A DNA stretch of 15,115 nucleotides from Candidatus Bathyarchaeota archaeon (lineage in GTDB: Archaea > Thermoproteota > Bathyarchaeia > TCS64). How positions within the stretch are numbered: position 1 is the stretch's first letter; each line of letters starts with the position of its first letter. The stretch is from contig WJIV01000150.1 of NCBI GenBank assembly GCA_014730055.1, positions 1 to 15,115 on the forward strand, given 5' to 3'. The notes beneath the pieces are model-generated. The model worked only from the letters and a program-made list of their open reading frames with translations. It was not told the origin of the DNA and did not search any database. The translations under genes were made by a program, and so were the position numbers. Below, in pieces: positions 6,677 to 13,197 of the stretch.

Positions 6677-7825
6677 AAGTGTTTCAACGAGGGCTTCCTC
6701 AACTCTATCTGCAACAATGCCCCAAGTGAACTTTTTCTTAACTAGTCTTTTTCCCTCTCCACCCATCTTCTCCCTAAGCTGGGCATCTCTAACAAGTCTC
6801 AGCATAAACTCAAAAAGAGAATCAGATGAACAGGGTTCCACAAGGAAACCATTCACACCGTGCTCGATTACCTCTCTTGGGCCACCCCTATTAATAGCTA
6901 TAACAGGTTTCCCACAGGCCATTGCCTCTAACAAGACCAAGCCCAAACCCTCCATCAGGCTGGGGAGAACAAGAAACATGGATTCTTTAATTAACTTGAT
7001 CTTCTCGCTGTTCGAGACGAAGCCAGTAAAATTAACCCTGTCATCAATCCCGAGATACTTCGCATGAGCTTTGAGATTATCCATCCAATTACCTGAGCCT
7101 ACAATTACTAGATTAAGTTCACTTTCTTCTGCAAGGAGGAGCTTAAAAGCCTCCAAAAGATCCTCTACCCGCTTTTCAGGTACGATTCTACCCACATATA
7201 ATAGGTTATTCTTTGGGTCGTCGGACTCTATCCCCTCAAAATCGTTCAAGTCAACTCCACCATAAACAACTCGGATTTTCTCTGATGGTATACCTGAATG
7301 GATAAGTTTCCTTTTAGTAGATTCACTTACGGTTATTACCAGAGAAGCATATCTTGAGAGTCTTAGAAGGGATAACTCGGTAATGTACCTGATAAACCCC
7401 TTCAAGAATCCCTTAAACCTGAAGTTATTCTGGAAGCCGTATACATCATGCCATACAACGGTGAGGGGAATTTTCCATCCAAAATATCTGAGTATCCTAA
7501 GTGCGAAATAAGAGGGAATAAGTGGAAATGCCTGTGTTTGAATCACATCGATCTCATCGTGATTTTTTAGAACATAATGAAATACTCCTAATCCCTGTAC
7601 TAGAGCTCTCCTGAGATAGGGCCTTGTACCGGTAATTATACAGGGGCCCATCCTCCTTATTTTTACACCATTTAGAATAGAATCTACCCTATAACCTGGG
7701 ACCTTATACGTCAGTACAGTTACATCATGCCCTTTCTTATTTAGCCTGAAGGCCACCTGCTTGTTCCACTCCTCACCCCCTCCAACAATAGGATGGAAAT
7801 AATCACAACCAAATAATACCCTCAT
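6671..7825 (-). CDS. GT4-family glycosyltransferase
   Basis: This cytosolic or membrane-associated glycosyltransferase has the GT-B fold and retaining mechanism, transferring a sugar from a nucleotide donor to a lipid-linked or surface glycan. The acceptor half has the glycine-rich loop HPIVGGGEEW (11-20). The donor half has VGRIVPEKR (211-219, with the phosphate-binding Arg213 and Lys218), the FTGFV turn near 266, and the E-x7-E signature MEGLGLVLLE (Glu292 and Glu300) followed by AMACGKPVIA and GGPREVI. All catalytic motifs are intact and the 384-residue length is typical. TATTAATA on the minus strand lies about 29 bases before ATG 7825. It converges on the epimerase. Donor and acceptor are unknown; context favours extension of the glycan begun by the GPT-like enzyme. 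Confidence 0.93.
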   Translation of the reverse strand: MRVLFGCDYFHPIVGGGEEWNKQVAFRLNKKGHDVTVLTYKVPGYRVDSILNGVKIRRMGPCIITGTRPYLRRALVQGLGVFHYVLKNHDEIDVIQTQAFPLIPSYFALRILRYFGWKIPLTVVWHDVYGFQNNFRFKGFLKGFIRYITELSLLRLSRYASLVITVSESTKRKLIHSGIPSEKIRVVYGGVDLNDFEGIESDDPKNNLLYVGRIVPEKRVEDLLEAFKLLLAEESELNLVIVGSGNWMDNLKAHAKYLGIDDRVNFTGFVSNSEKIKLIKESMFLVLPSLMEGLGLVLLEAMACGKPVIAINRGGPREVIEHGVNGFLVEPCSSDSLFEFMLRLVRDAQLREKMGGEGKRLVKKKFTWGIVADRVEEALVETLS

Positions 7826-7850
7826 AGATGAAGAGCCCCAGATGAATAAG

Positions 7851-7858
7851 TATTAATA
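7851..7858 (-). promoter_or_regulatory. TATA-like element of GT4 gene
   Basis: TATTAATA is its own complement and is centred about 29 bases before ATG 7825 on the minus strand, the usual archaeal spacing for a near-leaderless transcript. Confidence 0.4.
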
Positions 7859-7905
7859 AGTCTACAAATAAAATACCCGATTTATCATGGAAACAATTTT
7901 TGCCT

Positions 7906-8098
7906 TCATATTAATTTAGAATAAAAGTTTCCACAATTATCACTTATAGGTAGTTTTATTGCGCCCGCAATCTCTTTAATGGAACTTTCCTCTTCCACCA
8001 AATCCTGCATAATCAAGTTGTCAATTTCAGTATTTGATTTTTAATCTCATCGTAGATTTCTTTGGCTGCATCTGGTTCCGTAAGATCTTTAACTATAG
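7906..8098 (-). pseudogene. possible helix-turn-helix regulator remnant
   Basis: On the minus strand one frame reads PIVKDLTEPDAAKEIYDEIK then NQILKLTT and stops at 8013-8015. An adjacent frame carries on with DLVEEESSIKEIAGAIKLPI before stopping at 7906. Together they resemble the first helices and the helix-turn-helix of an ArsR-like winged regulator (E-I-x-D-E-I-x-N-x-I-L followed by SIKEIA-x-A-x-x-LP). The wing and dimerisation parts are missing, there is no start codon, and a frameshift is needed. The upstream edge abuts the PIN-domain remnant on the other strand. Short open frames of this kind can arise by chance, so this is a tentative call. Confidence 0.35.
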
Positions 8099-8422
8099 GT
8101 CCTTGAAGTTGATCCTGAAACAGAGAAAGAATATGGATTCGTTGACTCAAACCCAGGGCTGAGCCGAGGCGAGAAAGAAGCCATAAAACTTTGCAAGCAG
8201 GTAAAAGCGTCCTTCTTCATAGCCGATGACCGTGAGGCTAGGAGGGTGGCTAGAATCCTTAATATAACCACTGTGGGAACCTGTGGCACCGTGATCCAGG
8301 GCCATCGCATGGGGTTCTGCTCCAATAGAGAGGCAATAGAGATTATTGACGATCTTGTAGGGGAGGGTCTTAGAATAGGGATAAGGGTAAACCGTAGAGT
8401 ACTGGAGGAATTACGGATTTAA
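8099..8422 (+). pseudogene. PIN-domain (VapC/DUF3368-like) toxin, N-terminally truncated
   Basis: An open frame without a usable start runs from the TAG at 8096 to the TAA at 8420 and encodes the C-terminal two thirds of a PIN-domain nuclease. Visible are GLSRGEKEAIKLCKQVKA, FFIADDREARRVARILNI (the conserved Asp-Asp and Arg of the PIN C-terminal half), TVGTCGTVIQGHRMGF and REAIEIIDDLVGEGLRI with RVLEELRI at the end. The last two match the DUF3368-type tail. The N-terminal strand with the first catalytic Asp, about 50-60 residues, is missing and no partner antitoxin is intact nearby. As it stands it cannot be an active RNase. Sequence upstream switches abruptly to the opposite-strand helix-turn-helix-like remnant, so a deletion junction probably lies near 8095-8110. 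Confidence 0.75.
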
Positions 8423-8435
8423 GAAAAACCTTGAT

Positions 8436-8610
8436 TTACCCTTTACTCTGCGAGAAATTCTTATGATAAACAAGAGAGTACGCCAGAAGTTTACCTCTTA
8501 ATACTATCCATGTAAACTCTTTATCACTTTATCACATCTTCTATGGGTTTGATTAAACGTGGGTAGAGTCTCATGTAATAATGCAGTTTTCGTTCTAATG
8601 TCTGCAGGTG
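8436..8610 (-). pseudogene. possible remnant of an unknown protein, frameshifted
   Basis: Minus-strand frame one, from the TAG at 8611 to the TGA at 8524, reads HLQTLERKLHYYMRLYPRLI then KPIEDVIK. The adjacent frame continues DKEFTWIVLRGKLLAYSLVY then HKNFSQSKG and stops at 8436. Joined near 8525 by a small indel, they give about 58 residues with a plausible helix-then-strands character. No family was recognised. The evidence is only residue pattern and the continuation across frames, in a stretch that otherwise holds gene debris. Confidence 0.3.
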
Positions 8611-8718
8611 CTACTAGTAGGATTCAACCAGTTAATCATTGTTCACCAATATAGTAGCATGTTCGAGTTAGAATATTGAACAAGAAGTCTTTTACTTACA
8701 CGCCAAACCCTATTGACT

Positions 8719-9870
8719 ATGACCAGGAATAGGCTTGTCTTAGCGGGTCTAATGGCAAGCACTATGAGTACGTATCCTCCTCAAATCGTAATCGGGGTAC
8801 TACTTGTTGAAATAAGCAACTCATTGAACATACCACTGGGCCTGGCAGGGCAGCTGAGAACAGTCATAAGCATAACCGCGCTAATAGGCAGCTTTCTCGT
8901 GTCGATAGTCTCCAGGAGGTACAGCTACAGAAAGCTGCTAATAACCGGTTTACTGATTATCACCATCAGCTCCACCTTATCAGCCTTCTCACCAAACTTC
9001 CTCACATTACTTGTAGTAACGATACTAACAGGGACCGGGGTAGCATTAACCGTACCCATGACCACCACCTTAGTCGGTGAATACTATCAAGGAAATGAAC
9101 GTGGGAGAGCCATGAGTCTTCTCGGAGTTGGGGGAGGTGTCGCATTTCTCCTCGGCGGGACCATAGCTAGTGTCCTTAGTAATATTGGTGGATGGAGGCT
9201 AGCGTTCCTTGGGTTCGCTGGGCTCGTTAGCCTGATTGGATTGATACTCACTATACTTTTTCTACCTGAGTCACATGTTCGTGGTGGTCAGGAGGGATTT
9301 GTAGATACCCTTAGAAGCATATCTAAGAATAGTAGTGTAGCCAGGAGCCTGGTGGGAGCCTTGCTGGCTTCTATTGCGGTGCAAGGTTTGTATCTTTATT
9401 GTTTCAGCTACCTAAAGGAGGTTTACCAGACAGGTACGGTTGTCACTGGTTTGATTTATTCAGGGACCAGTGTCTTCTTTATATCAGGAAGTTACATTGC
9501 CAGCGTTGTTATAGAGAGGACTGGTTCGAAGAATATCACCTTGTTGGGTATGCTTGGGTTGGCGGCCACTACTTTTGCGTATCATTTTGCCCCATCTTTG
9601 AGTTTGTCAATAGGATTTATCCTGGTGGGTAACTTGCTGGAGGCTTTGCGGTATAATGGAAATAATGCCTTGAGTCTGGAGTTTTCTGGTGATGAGTCTG
9701 GGGCTGTTATGGGCCTGCATTCAGCGTTTACTCAGCTCGGGTACAGTATAGGGGCCGGTTTAGGAGGGGTTATACTGCTATACGGGGATTGGGGGTTATT
9801 AGGAATCCTGTTGCCTATTATGGGGGTTTTTGGAGCTTACATAGTATATAATATCAATAAAGGTCCATGA
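8719..9870 (+). CDS. major facilitator superfamily transporter
   Basis: This cytoplasmic-membrane transporter has about 12 hydrophobic segments and 383-385 residues, the usual MFS size, and probably effluxes a small molecule by proton exchange (DHA1-like). The loop between segments 2 and 3, FLVSIVSRRYSYRKLL, is a degenerate motif A whose conserved Asp is absent though its basic residues remain. LVVTILTGTGVALTVPMTTT near segment 4 and the LGVGGGVAFLLGG stretch in segment 5 fit efflux members. The central loop around residues 190-210 (ESHVRGGQEGFVD) separates the halves. ATG 8719 is preferred over TTG 8713 two codons upstream. No regulator is next to it: the preceding 0.9 kb holds only remnants. 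Substrate is unknown. Third-position G/T preference rises toward the 3' half, a mild compositional change. Confidence 0.88.
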   Translation: MTRNRLVLAGLMASTMSTYPPQIVIGVLLVEISNSLNIPLGLAGQLRTVISITALIGSFLVSIVSRRYSYRKLLITGLLIITISSTLSAFSPNFLTLLVVTILTGTGVALTVPMTTTLVGEYYQGNERGRAMSLLGVGGGVAFLLGGTIASVLSNIGGWRLAFLGFAGLVSLIGLILTILFLPESHVRGGQEGFVDTLRSISKNSSVARSLVGALLASIAVQGLYLYCFSYLKEVYQTGTVVTGLIYSGTSVFFISGSYIASVVIERTGSKNITLLGMLGLAATTFAYHFAPSLSLSIGFILVGNLLEALRYNGNNALSLEFSGDESGAVMGLHSAFTQLGYSIGAGLGGVILLYGDWGLLGILLPIMGVFGAYIVYNINKGP

Positions 9871-10345
9871 ATAGTTGATATTAGACCAGAAGTACCTATG
9901 CAGTACTACTGGAGACAAAACCAACAAGTATACGGTCTTTTTCCATGAATGCCTCTGCCAGAAAACCACTTCTCATGTTAGGTGAACACAACATCCTGCT
10001 AGATGGGGAAGAAAATAATAGCTTGTAAACATATCAAGAATCGTTTATCTTATGACGAATGTTATTCATTTTAAATAGGTTTATTAACCAGCTTATTCCT
10101 GAAAATATTAGTAAAGTTTAATCGATGAAGATTGGCAGGAAGTAAACCCCTGGCCATGCTCAGTAAAGATGGGCCCCGTTACCCCTGGAAAAGGATGGAA
10201 GAAAACCCAGGGATTTCTATTATAAGCACAGCCCAAAGGAGGCCTGCATTATAAAGCTCCGGATTAAATTTAGAATGAACCCGGGAGTGCGTGTGAAAAA
10301 CAGATACAGCTACAGTAGCTGCATCAACTACAGCAAGGGATCATT
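9871..10345. other. 475-base stretch without a supported gene
   Basis: Only short open frames occur. They include a 33-codon frame from ATG 10156 to TAA 10254, a 35-codon GTG frame 10287-10391 that runs through repeat copy 2, and mutually antisense frames of about 45 codons near 9885-10030 that look somewhat protein-like on both strands. None can be chosen with confidence. CATTATAAAG at 10247-10256 is a candidate TATA element for the downstream packaging genes. No tRNA or other structured RNA was recognised. Confidence 0.4.
10300..10337 (+). repeat. direct repeat copy 2 with 23-base dyad core
   Basis: This is the same 38-base element as at 1689-1726, 36 of 38 identical, same orientation. The dyad core is 10303-10325, centred on the A at 10314, and ends 20 bases before the ATG of the first packaging-module ORF. 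Here it would overlap or directly follow the start of transcription from the TATA-like element at 10247-10256, the place expected for an operator. Confidence 0.85.
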
Positions 10346-10573
10346 ATGCGTAACTACATATTCACTCGGTACGAGGGGGAACAGGTGCTAAAATGGCTGG
10401 AAGAGAACCAGGAGCACGCAAGCACGACAGCCCTCCTGAGCACGATAAGGAACGCGGACAGGCTTCTGGTCCAAGTCGAACTCATGAGCCTATGCCTACG
10501 GAAGTTGGAGATGGAGGGCAGGATACCTGGACGGATGAGGTTCCCATCAGACTATTCTACAAGGGCGTCATAA
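10346..10573 (+). CDS. small helical protein at head of packaging module
   Basis: This 75-residue frame starts at ATG 10346, 20 bases after the dyad of repeat copy 2. The part GEQVLKWLEENQEHASTTAL, LSTIRNADRLLVQVELMSLC and LRKLEMEGRI is amphipathic helix with GC-rich third positions like the terminase. The tail FPSDYSTRAS is less convincing. The following frame becomes the better coding frame before this one stops, so the true relationship may be a single protein broken by a frameshift, or two overlapping genes. No known domain is recognised. By position a role in DNA recognition for packaging, or regulation of it, is conceivable, but that is inference. Confidence 0.5.
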   Translation: MRNYIFTRYEGEQVLKWLEENQEHASTTALLSTIRNADRLLVQVELMSLCLRKLEMEGRIPGRMRFPSDYSTRAS

Positions 10574-10836
10574 CTATCCGGAAGGTAAACATCAAACCCC
10601 AGAAGAAGCGGAAAGAGTACATCCAGCGCCTGGAGCACATCATAGGCCTATGCGAGGATGCCCTCATGGATCCCGAGGCAGTCGAAGCAATACAGCTGAA
10701 GGCAGCGGACGTAATCATCAGGGCCATCCGGATGGGCTACACCATAGTAAGGGAGGTGGACATAGAGAACCTTGAGCGCCACACTAAAGAGATACAGAGA
10801 AGCTTTGAAGAGAGAGATCGAGCGAGCCAGGGCTGA
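10492..10836 (+). CDS. putative small terminase subunit-like helical protein
   Basis: The coding part of this frame is clearly KVNIKPQKKRKEYIQRLEHI, GLCEDALMDPEAVEAIQLKA, ADVIIRAIRMGYTIVREVDI and ENLERHTKEIQRSFEERDRA: a basic start and then long helices. Small terminase subunits, which recognise viral DNA and hand it to the large subunit, have this size and character and lie in this position, but no signature is visible, so the name rests on synteny. The frame is open from 10393, yet its first 33 codons are a Pro/Gly/Arg-rich shadow of the preceding ORF. ATG 10492 is the latest start that keeps the whole basic-plus-helical part; the next ATG removes about 28 good residues. It overlaps the previous ORF by 82 bases and the terminase by 65. 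Confidence 0.5.
   Translation: MPTEVGDGGQDTWTDEVPIRLFYKGVITIRKVNIKPQKKRKEYIQRLEHIIGLCEDALMDPEAVEAIQLKAADVIIRAIRMGYTIVREVDIENLERHTKEIQRSFEERDRASQG
10752..10758 (+). promoter_or_regulatory. Shine-Dalgarno sequence of large terminase gene
   Basis: GGAGGTG, a strong anti-16S match, lies 13 bases before TTG 10772 inside the upstream ORF. It supports the TTG start and translation from a polycistronic message, unlike the leaderless genes on the left of the window. Confidence 0.5.
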
Positions 10837-12286
10837 GCTGGACCGGGTTGAAGCCGAGGAGATGCCCAGTGACCCCGTGGAGTTCTGCAGGACCTGGCTC
10901 TACTACGAGCCCTACGGTTACATGTGGCCCTTCCTAAAGGACGAGTCTCATTTTATAGCTAACCTCCAAGCCAGGCAGACAGGTAAGACCTTCAACGGCA
11001 TGGCCAAGCTACTCTACTATGCCCTGAGGTACCCGGAGTCAGTCATCCTCGTCACGGCCCCCAAGTACGACCAGGTGAAGAACATCGCCTTCAAGGCCCT
11101 GGACCAGCACCTCAGGAGGATGAAGGCCAACGACCCCGAGCTCTTTAATAGGCTGGTGGGTAGCAAGAACCTGCTGAAGACCGTGATCAGGTTCAAGAAT
11201 GGCTCCCAGATCCTGGCCGAGTCACCCATTCCCGAGACCATCAGGGGGCATACAGCAAAGGTGGTATACCTCATGGAGATGAACTTCATCCGAGAGGACA
11301 TGGACCTCTACACCGCGGTGCTGTTTACCCTTAACACGACGAACGGATACCTAATCGCGGAGTCAACGCCGTGGAACACGGACAGCGTCTTCTACAGGAT
11401 CTACCACGACCCGGACTACTCGGCCTTCAGCAAGCACAGGGTGACCTACACCGAGGCCCTCCCATCCAACGGCCCCCTAAGCCTAGAGGTCGTGGAGCTA
11501 ATCAGAAACCAGCTCCTGGGAGACCCCACCCGGTGGAAGCGGGAGATGCTATGCGAGTGGACAGAGGACACGAACACCTGGCTACCAGCAAGCCTCATAA
11601 CCCTGGCCCAGGACAGCAGTCTGGAGTATATTGATGCTGATAAGAAGCCCGTGGGGAACTTCTATGTCGGAGTGGACTTTGGCAAGAAGGTAGACAGCAG
11701 CGTTGTAGCAGTCGTTGACCTTCAAAGGGAGCACAAGCATCTCAGGCACTACCACAAGTTACCCCTCAACACGCCTTACGGGGCAGTCATCGGCTACATA
11801 AGAAAGCTATCCGACAACTGGAGAAGAGTCCAGGCTATCTACTGCGACAAGACAGGCGTAGGCGACTACATAGTCGAGGATATGGAGAGAAGCGGACTCA
11901 ACAACGTAACAGGCATCAACTTCACCGACCAGAGCAAGGAAGCCATGGCCACATGCCTTAAAGAGAACATGAGAACCGTCGACTGCCCCAGATGCGGATG
12001 GAGAGGCTACGTAGACACAGATGAACAAAGGAAAACCAGCTGCCCCAATAACTGCAGAAACGAAGAAGGCATACCCTTGACAATTAGACCACTAATGCAT
12101 ATACCATATGACCCTGAACTGTTCTCACAGCTAAACACCGAAAGATACGAGCATGCAAAAACAGGGAAACTCCTATTCAACCACCCCGAAGGAACACAGG
12201 ACGACGGATTCTGGGCAACAGCTCTAGCAGTATACGCAGCAGAAAACGAGCCAAGAAAATCACAGCCAGTAGCTAAGATAATTTGA
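10772..12286 (+). CDS. terL: phage/virus terminase large subunit (packaging ATPase-nuclease)
   Basis: This is the DNA-packaging motor of a head-tail virus: an ATPase that pumps DNA into the procapsid joined to an RNase H-like nuclease that cuts concatemers. The ATPase half has Walker A ARQTGKT (67-73), VILVTAPKYDQVKNI, the Walker B region VVYLMEMNFI (164-173) and the coupling motif ESTPW (197-201). The nuclease half has YVGVDFGKKVDSSVVAVVD with Asp302, AIYCDKTG with Asp359, and GTQDDGFWATALAVYAA with Asp477/478. Walker B shows Met168 where hhhhDE is expected, though Glu169 remains. CPRCGWRG and CPNNC (Cys405, 408, 424, 428) form a zinc-ribbon-like insert between nuclease strands. At 504 residues it is full length. 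No portal, capsid or integrase gene is adjacent in the window, so it looks like a provirus remnant or a lone module. Confidence 0.93.
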   Translation: MSATLKRYREALKREIERARAELDRVEAEEMPSDPVEFCRTWLYYEPYGYMWPFLKDESHFIANLQARQTGKTFNGMAKLLYYALRYPESVILVTAPKYDQVKNIAFKALDQHLRRMKANDPELFNRLVGSKNLLKTVIRFKNGSQILAESPIPETIRGHTAKVVYLMEMNFIREDMDLYTAVLFTLNTTNGYLIAESTPWNTDSVFYRIYHDPDYSAFSKHRVTYTEALPSNGPLSLEVVELIRNQLLGDPTRWKREMLCEWTEDTNTWLPASLITLAQDSSLEYIDADKKPVGNFYVGVDFGKKVDSSVVAVVDLQREHKHLRHYHKLPLNTPYGAVIGYIRKLSDNWRRVQAIYCDKTGVGDYIVEDMERSGLNNVTGINFTDQSKEAMATCLKENMRTVDCPRCGWRGYVDTDEQRKTSCPNNCRNEEGIPLTIRPLMHIPYDPELFSQLNTERYEHAKTGKLLFNHPEGTQDDGFWATALAVYAAENEPRKSQPVAKII

Positions 12287-12393
12287 TTATGTTACCAAAT
12301 TTAGTTATCATTTATTGTATCATCCATAAAGTGATGAATCGGTTCCTCTTAAGAGAACAGGAGAAACTTCTTACTTCCACATGGCCTCTATCT

Positions 12394-13089
12394 TTACTCT
12401 GTTTCCTTGCATACGAAGTTAATACCATCCCAGTCCAGTACACCGTACTCCCCTCCGCAGTCGGGGCATAGTGATTCATCTCCTTTCTTTACGGCTTTAT
12501 TCTCCATGAATTTTTCTCCACAGGAAGGACAGACAAGGCTTCCCAGTATTCGGCTGTAGCCCGGTAAATCTACCTTTACCTCTTCTACGTCGAATATCTT
12601 CTCAGCCGGTATCTCCAGAACCCTGTAACAATGCTCCTTATTCAGCTCGATTATCCGGGCTTCCTCCTCTGGGTTTACATCTCTCTCGTTTACGAGCTTG
12701 GAGAACATCAATGCCTCAGGGCGCTTGTCTTTTAAAAGGTCTCCAAGATCCTGTTTTCTTGTGAGCCTTATCCCGTTCCCGTCTCTCCTTACGAGGCTGA
12801 AAGCCGTTTTTCCGATGTCATGGTAGACTAGGCTGTTATTACCAAATGTGCAACCTGTTACAAGCTGCACCCCGTCGCTGAAGCAGCTATTCGTCTCCAC
12901 CAGAGCTATTACATGTTCCATTCCCGTGCTCTCTTTTATGCCCATTTCTTTCATTGCATAGTGGGCCGCTATTACACCCATCGCACTACCTACACAGTGG
13001 TGTCCATGTATCAACCCAGTAAGATATAGCAATCCATCCAAGTCATTCTTCTCGATCTTTTCCTCAACTTCTTTCCTCGTAGCGCTCAA
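12394..13089 (-). CDS. FmdE-family protein with C-terminal zinc ribbon
   Basis: This 231-residue protein matches the FmdE family, named from a protein that co-purifies with tungsten/molybdenum formylmethanofuran dehydrogenase in methanogens; many members stand alone and their role is unclear. The N-terminal domain has HGHHCVGSAMGVIAAHYAM (28-46) and NSCFSDGVQLVTGCTFGNNS (67-86), the His/Cys set that binds metal. The C-terminal ribbon has CPSC at 187-190 and CPDC at 208-211. The TTG at 13089 is supported by AGGGAGT (complement of 13094-13100) four bases upstream. No formylmethanofuran dehydrogenase subunits are beside it, so a link to methanogenesis is only suggested. It is separated by about 110 bases from the RNase gene transcribed the same way and probably has its own promoter. 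The convergent terminase ends 107 bases away. Confidence 0.92.
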   Translation of the reverse strand: MSATRKEVEEKIEKNDLDGLLYLTGLIHGHHCVGSAMGVIAAHYAMKEMGIKESTGMEHVIALVETNSCFSDGVQLVTGCTFGNNSLVYHDIGKTAFSLVRRDGNGIRLTRKQDLGDLLKDKRPEALMFSKLVNERDVNPEEEARIIELNKEHCYRVLEIPAEKIFDVEEVKVDLPGYSRILGSLVCPSCGEKFMENKAVKKGDESLCPDCGGEYGVLDWDGINFVCKETE

Positions 13090-13197
13090 GATAACTCCCT
13101 TTATTACTTTTCTGATAAAACGTAATACTAATATTAATGCATTTTACATTTTAAAAATTATCTGATATTTAAAAGAACAGAGAATAAAGTTAGGCAC

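Noticed and set aside
8920..8937. Third partial copy of the repeat (TACAGCTACAG then AAAGCTGC)
   Set aside because: It lies in the MFS coding frame as RYSYRKL and needs an indel to align; likely chance similarity.
9885..10030. Protein-like open frames of about 45 codons on both strands after the MFS gene
   Set aside because: Antisense frames look equally good, no starts or family motifs decide between them, and frames this short arise often by chance.
12346..12355. Palindrome CTCTTAAGAG as a terminator
   Set aside because: No T-run follows on either strand; a 10-base palindrome is not notable alone.
12283..12471. 62-codon plus-strand ORF after the terminase
   Set aside because: Its second half is antisense to the FmdE zinc-ribbon coding region, and it starts in the terminase stop region with no other support.
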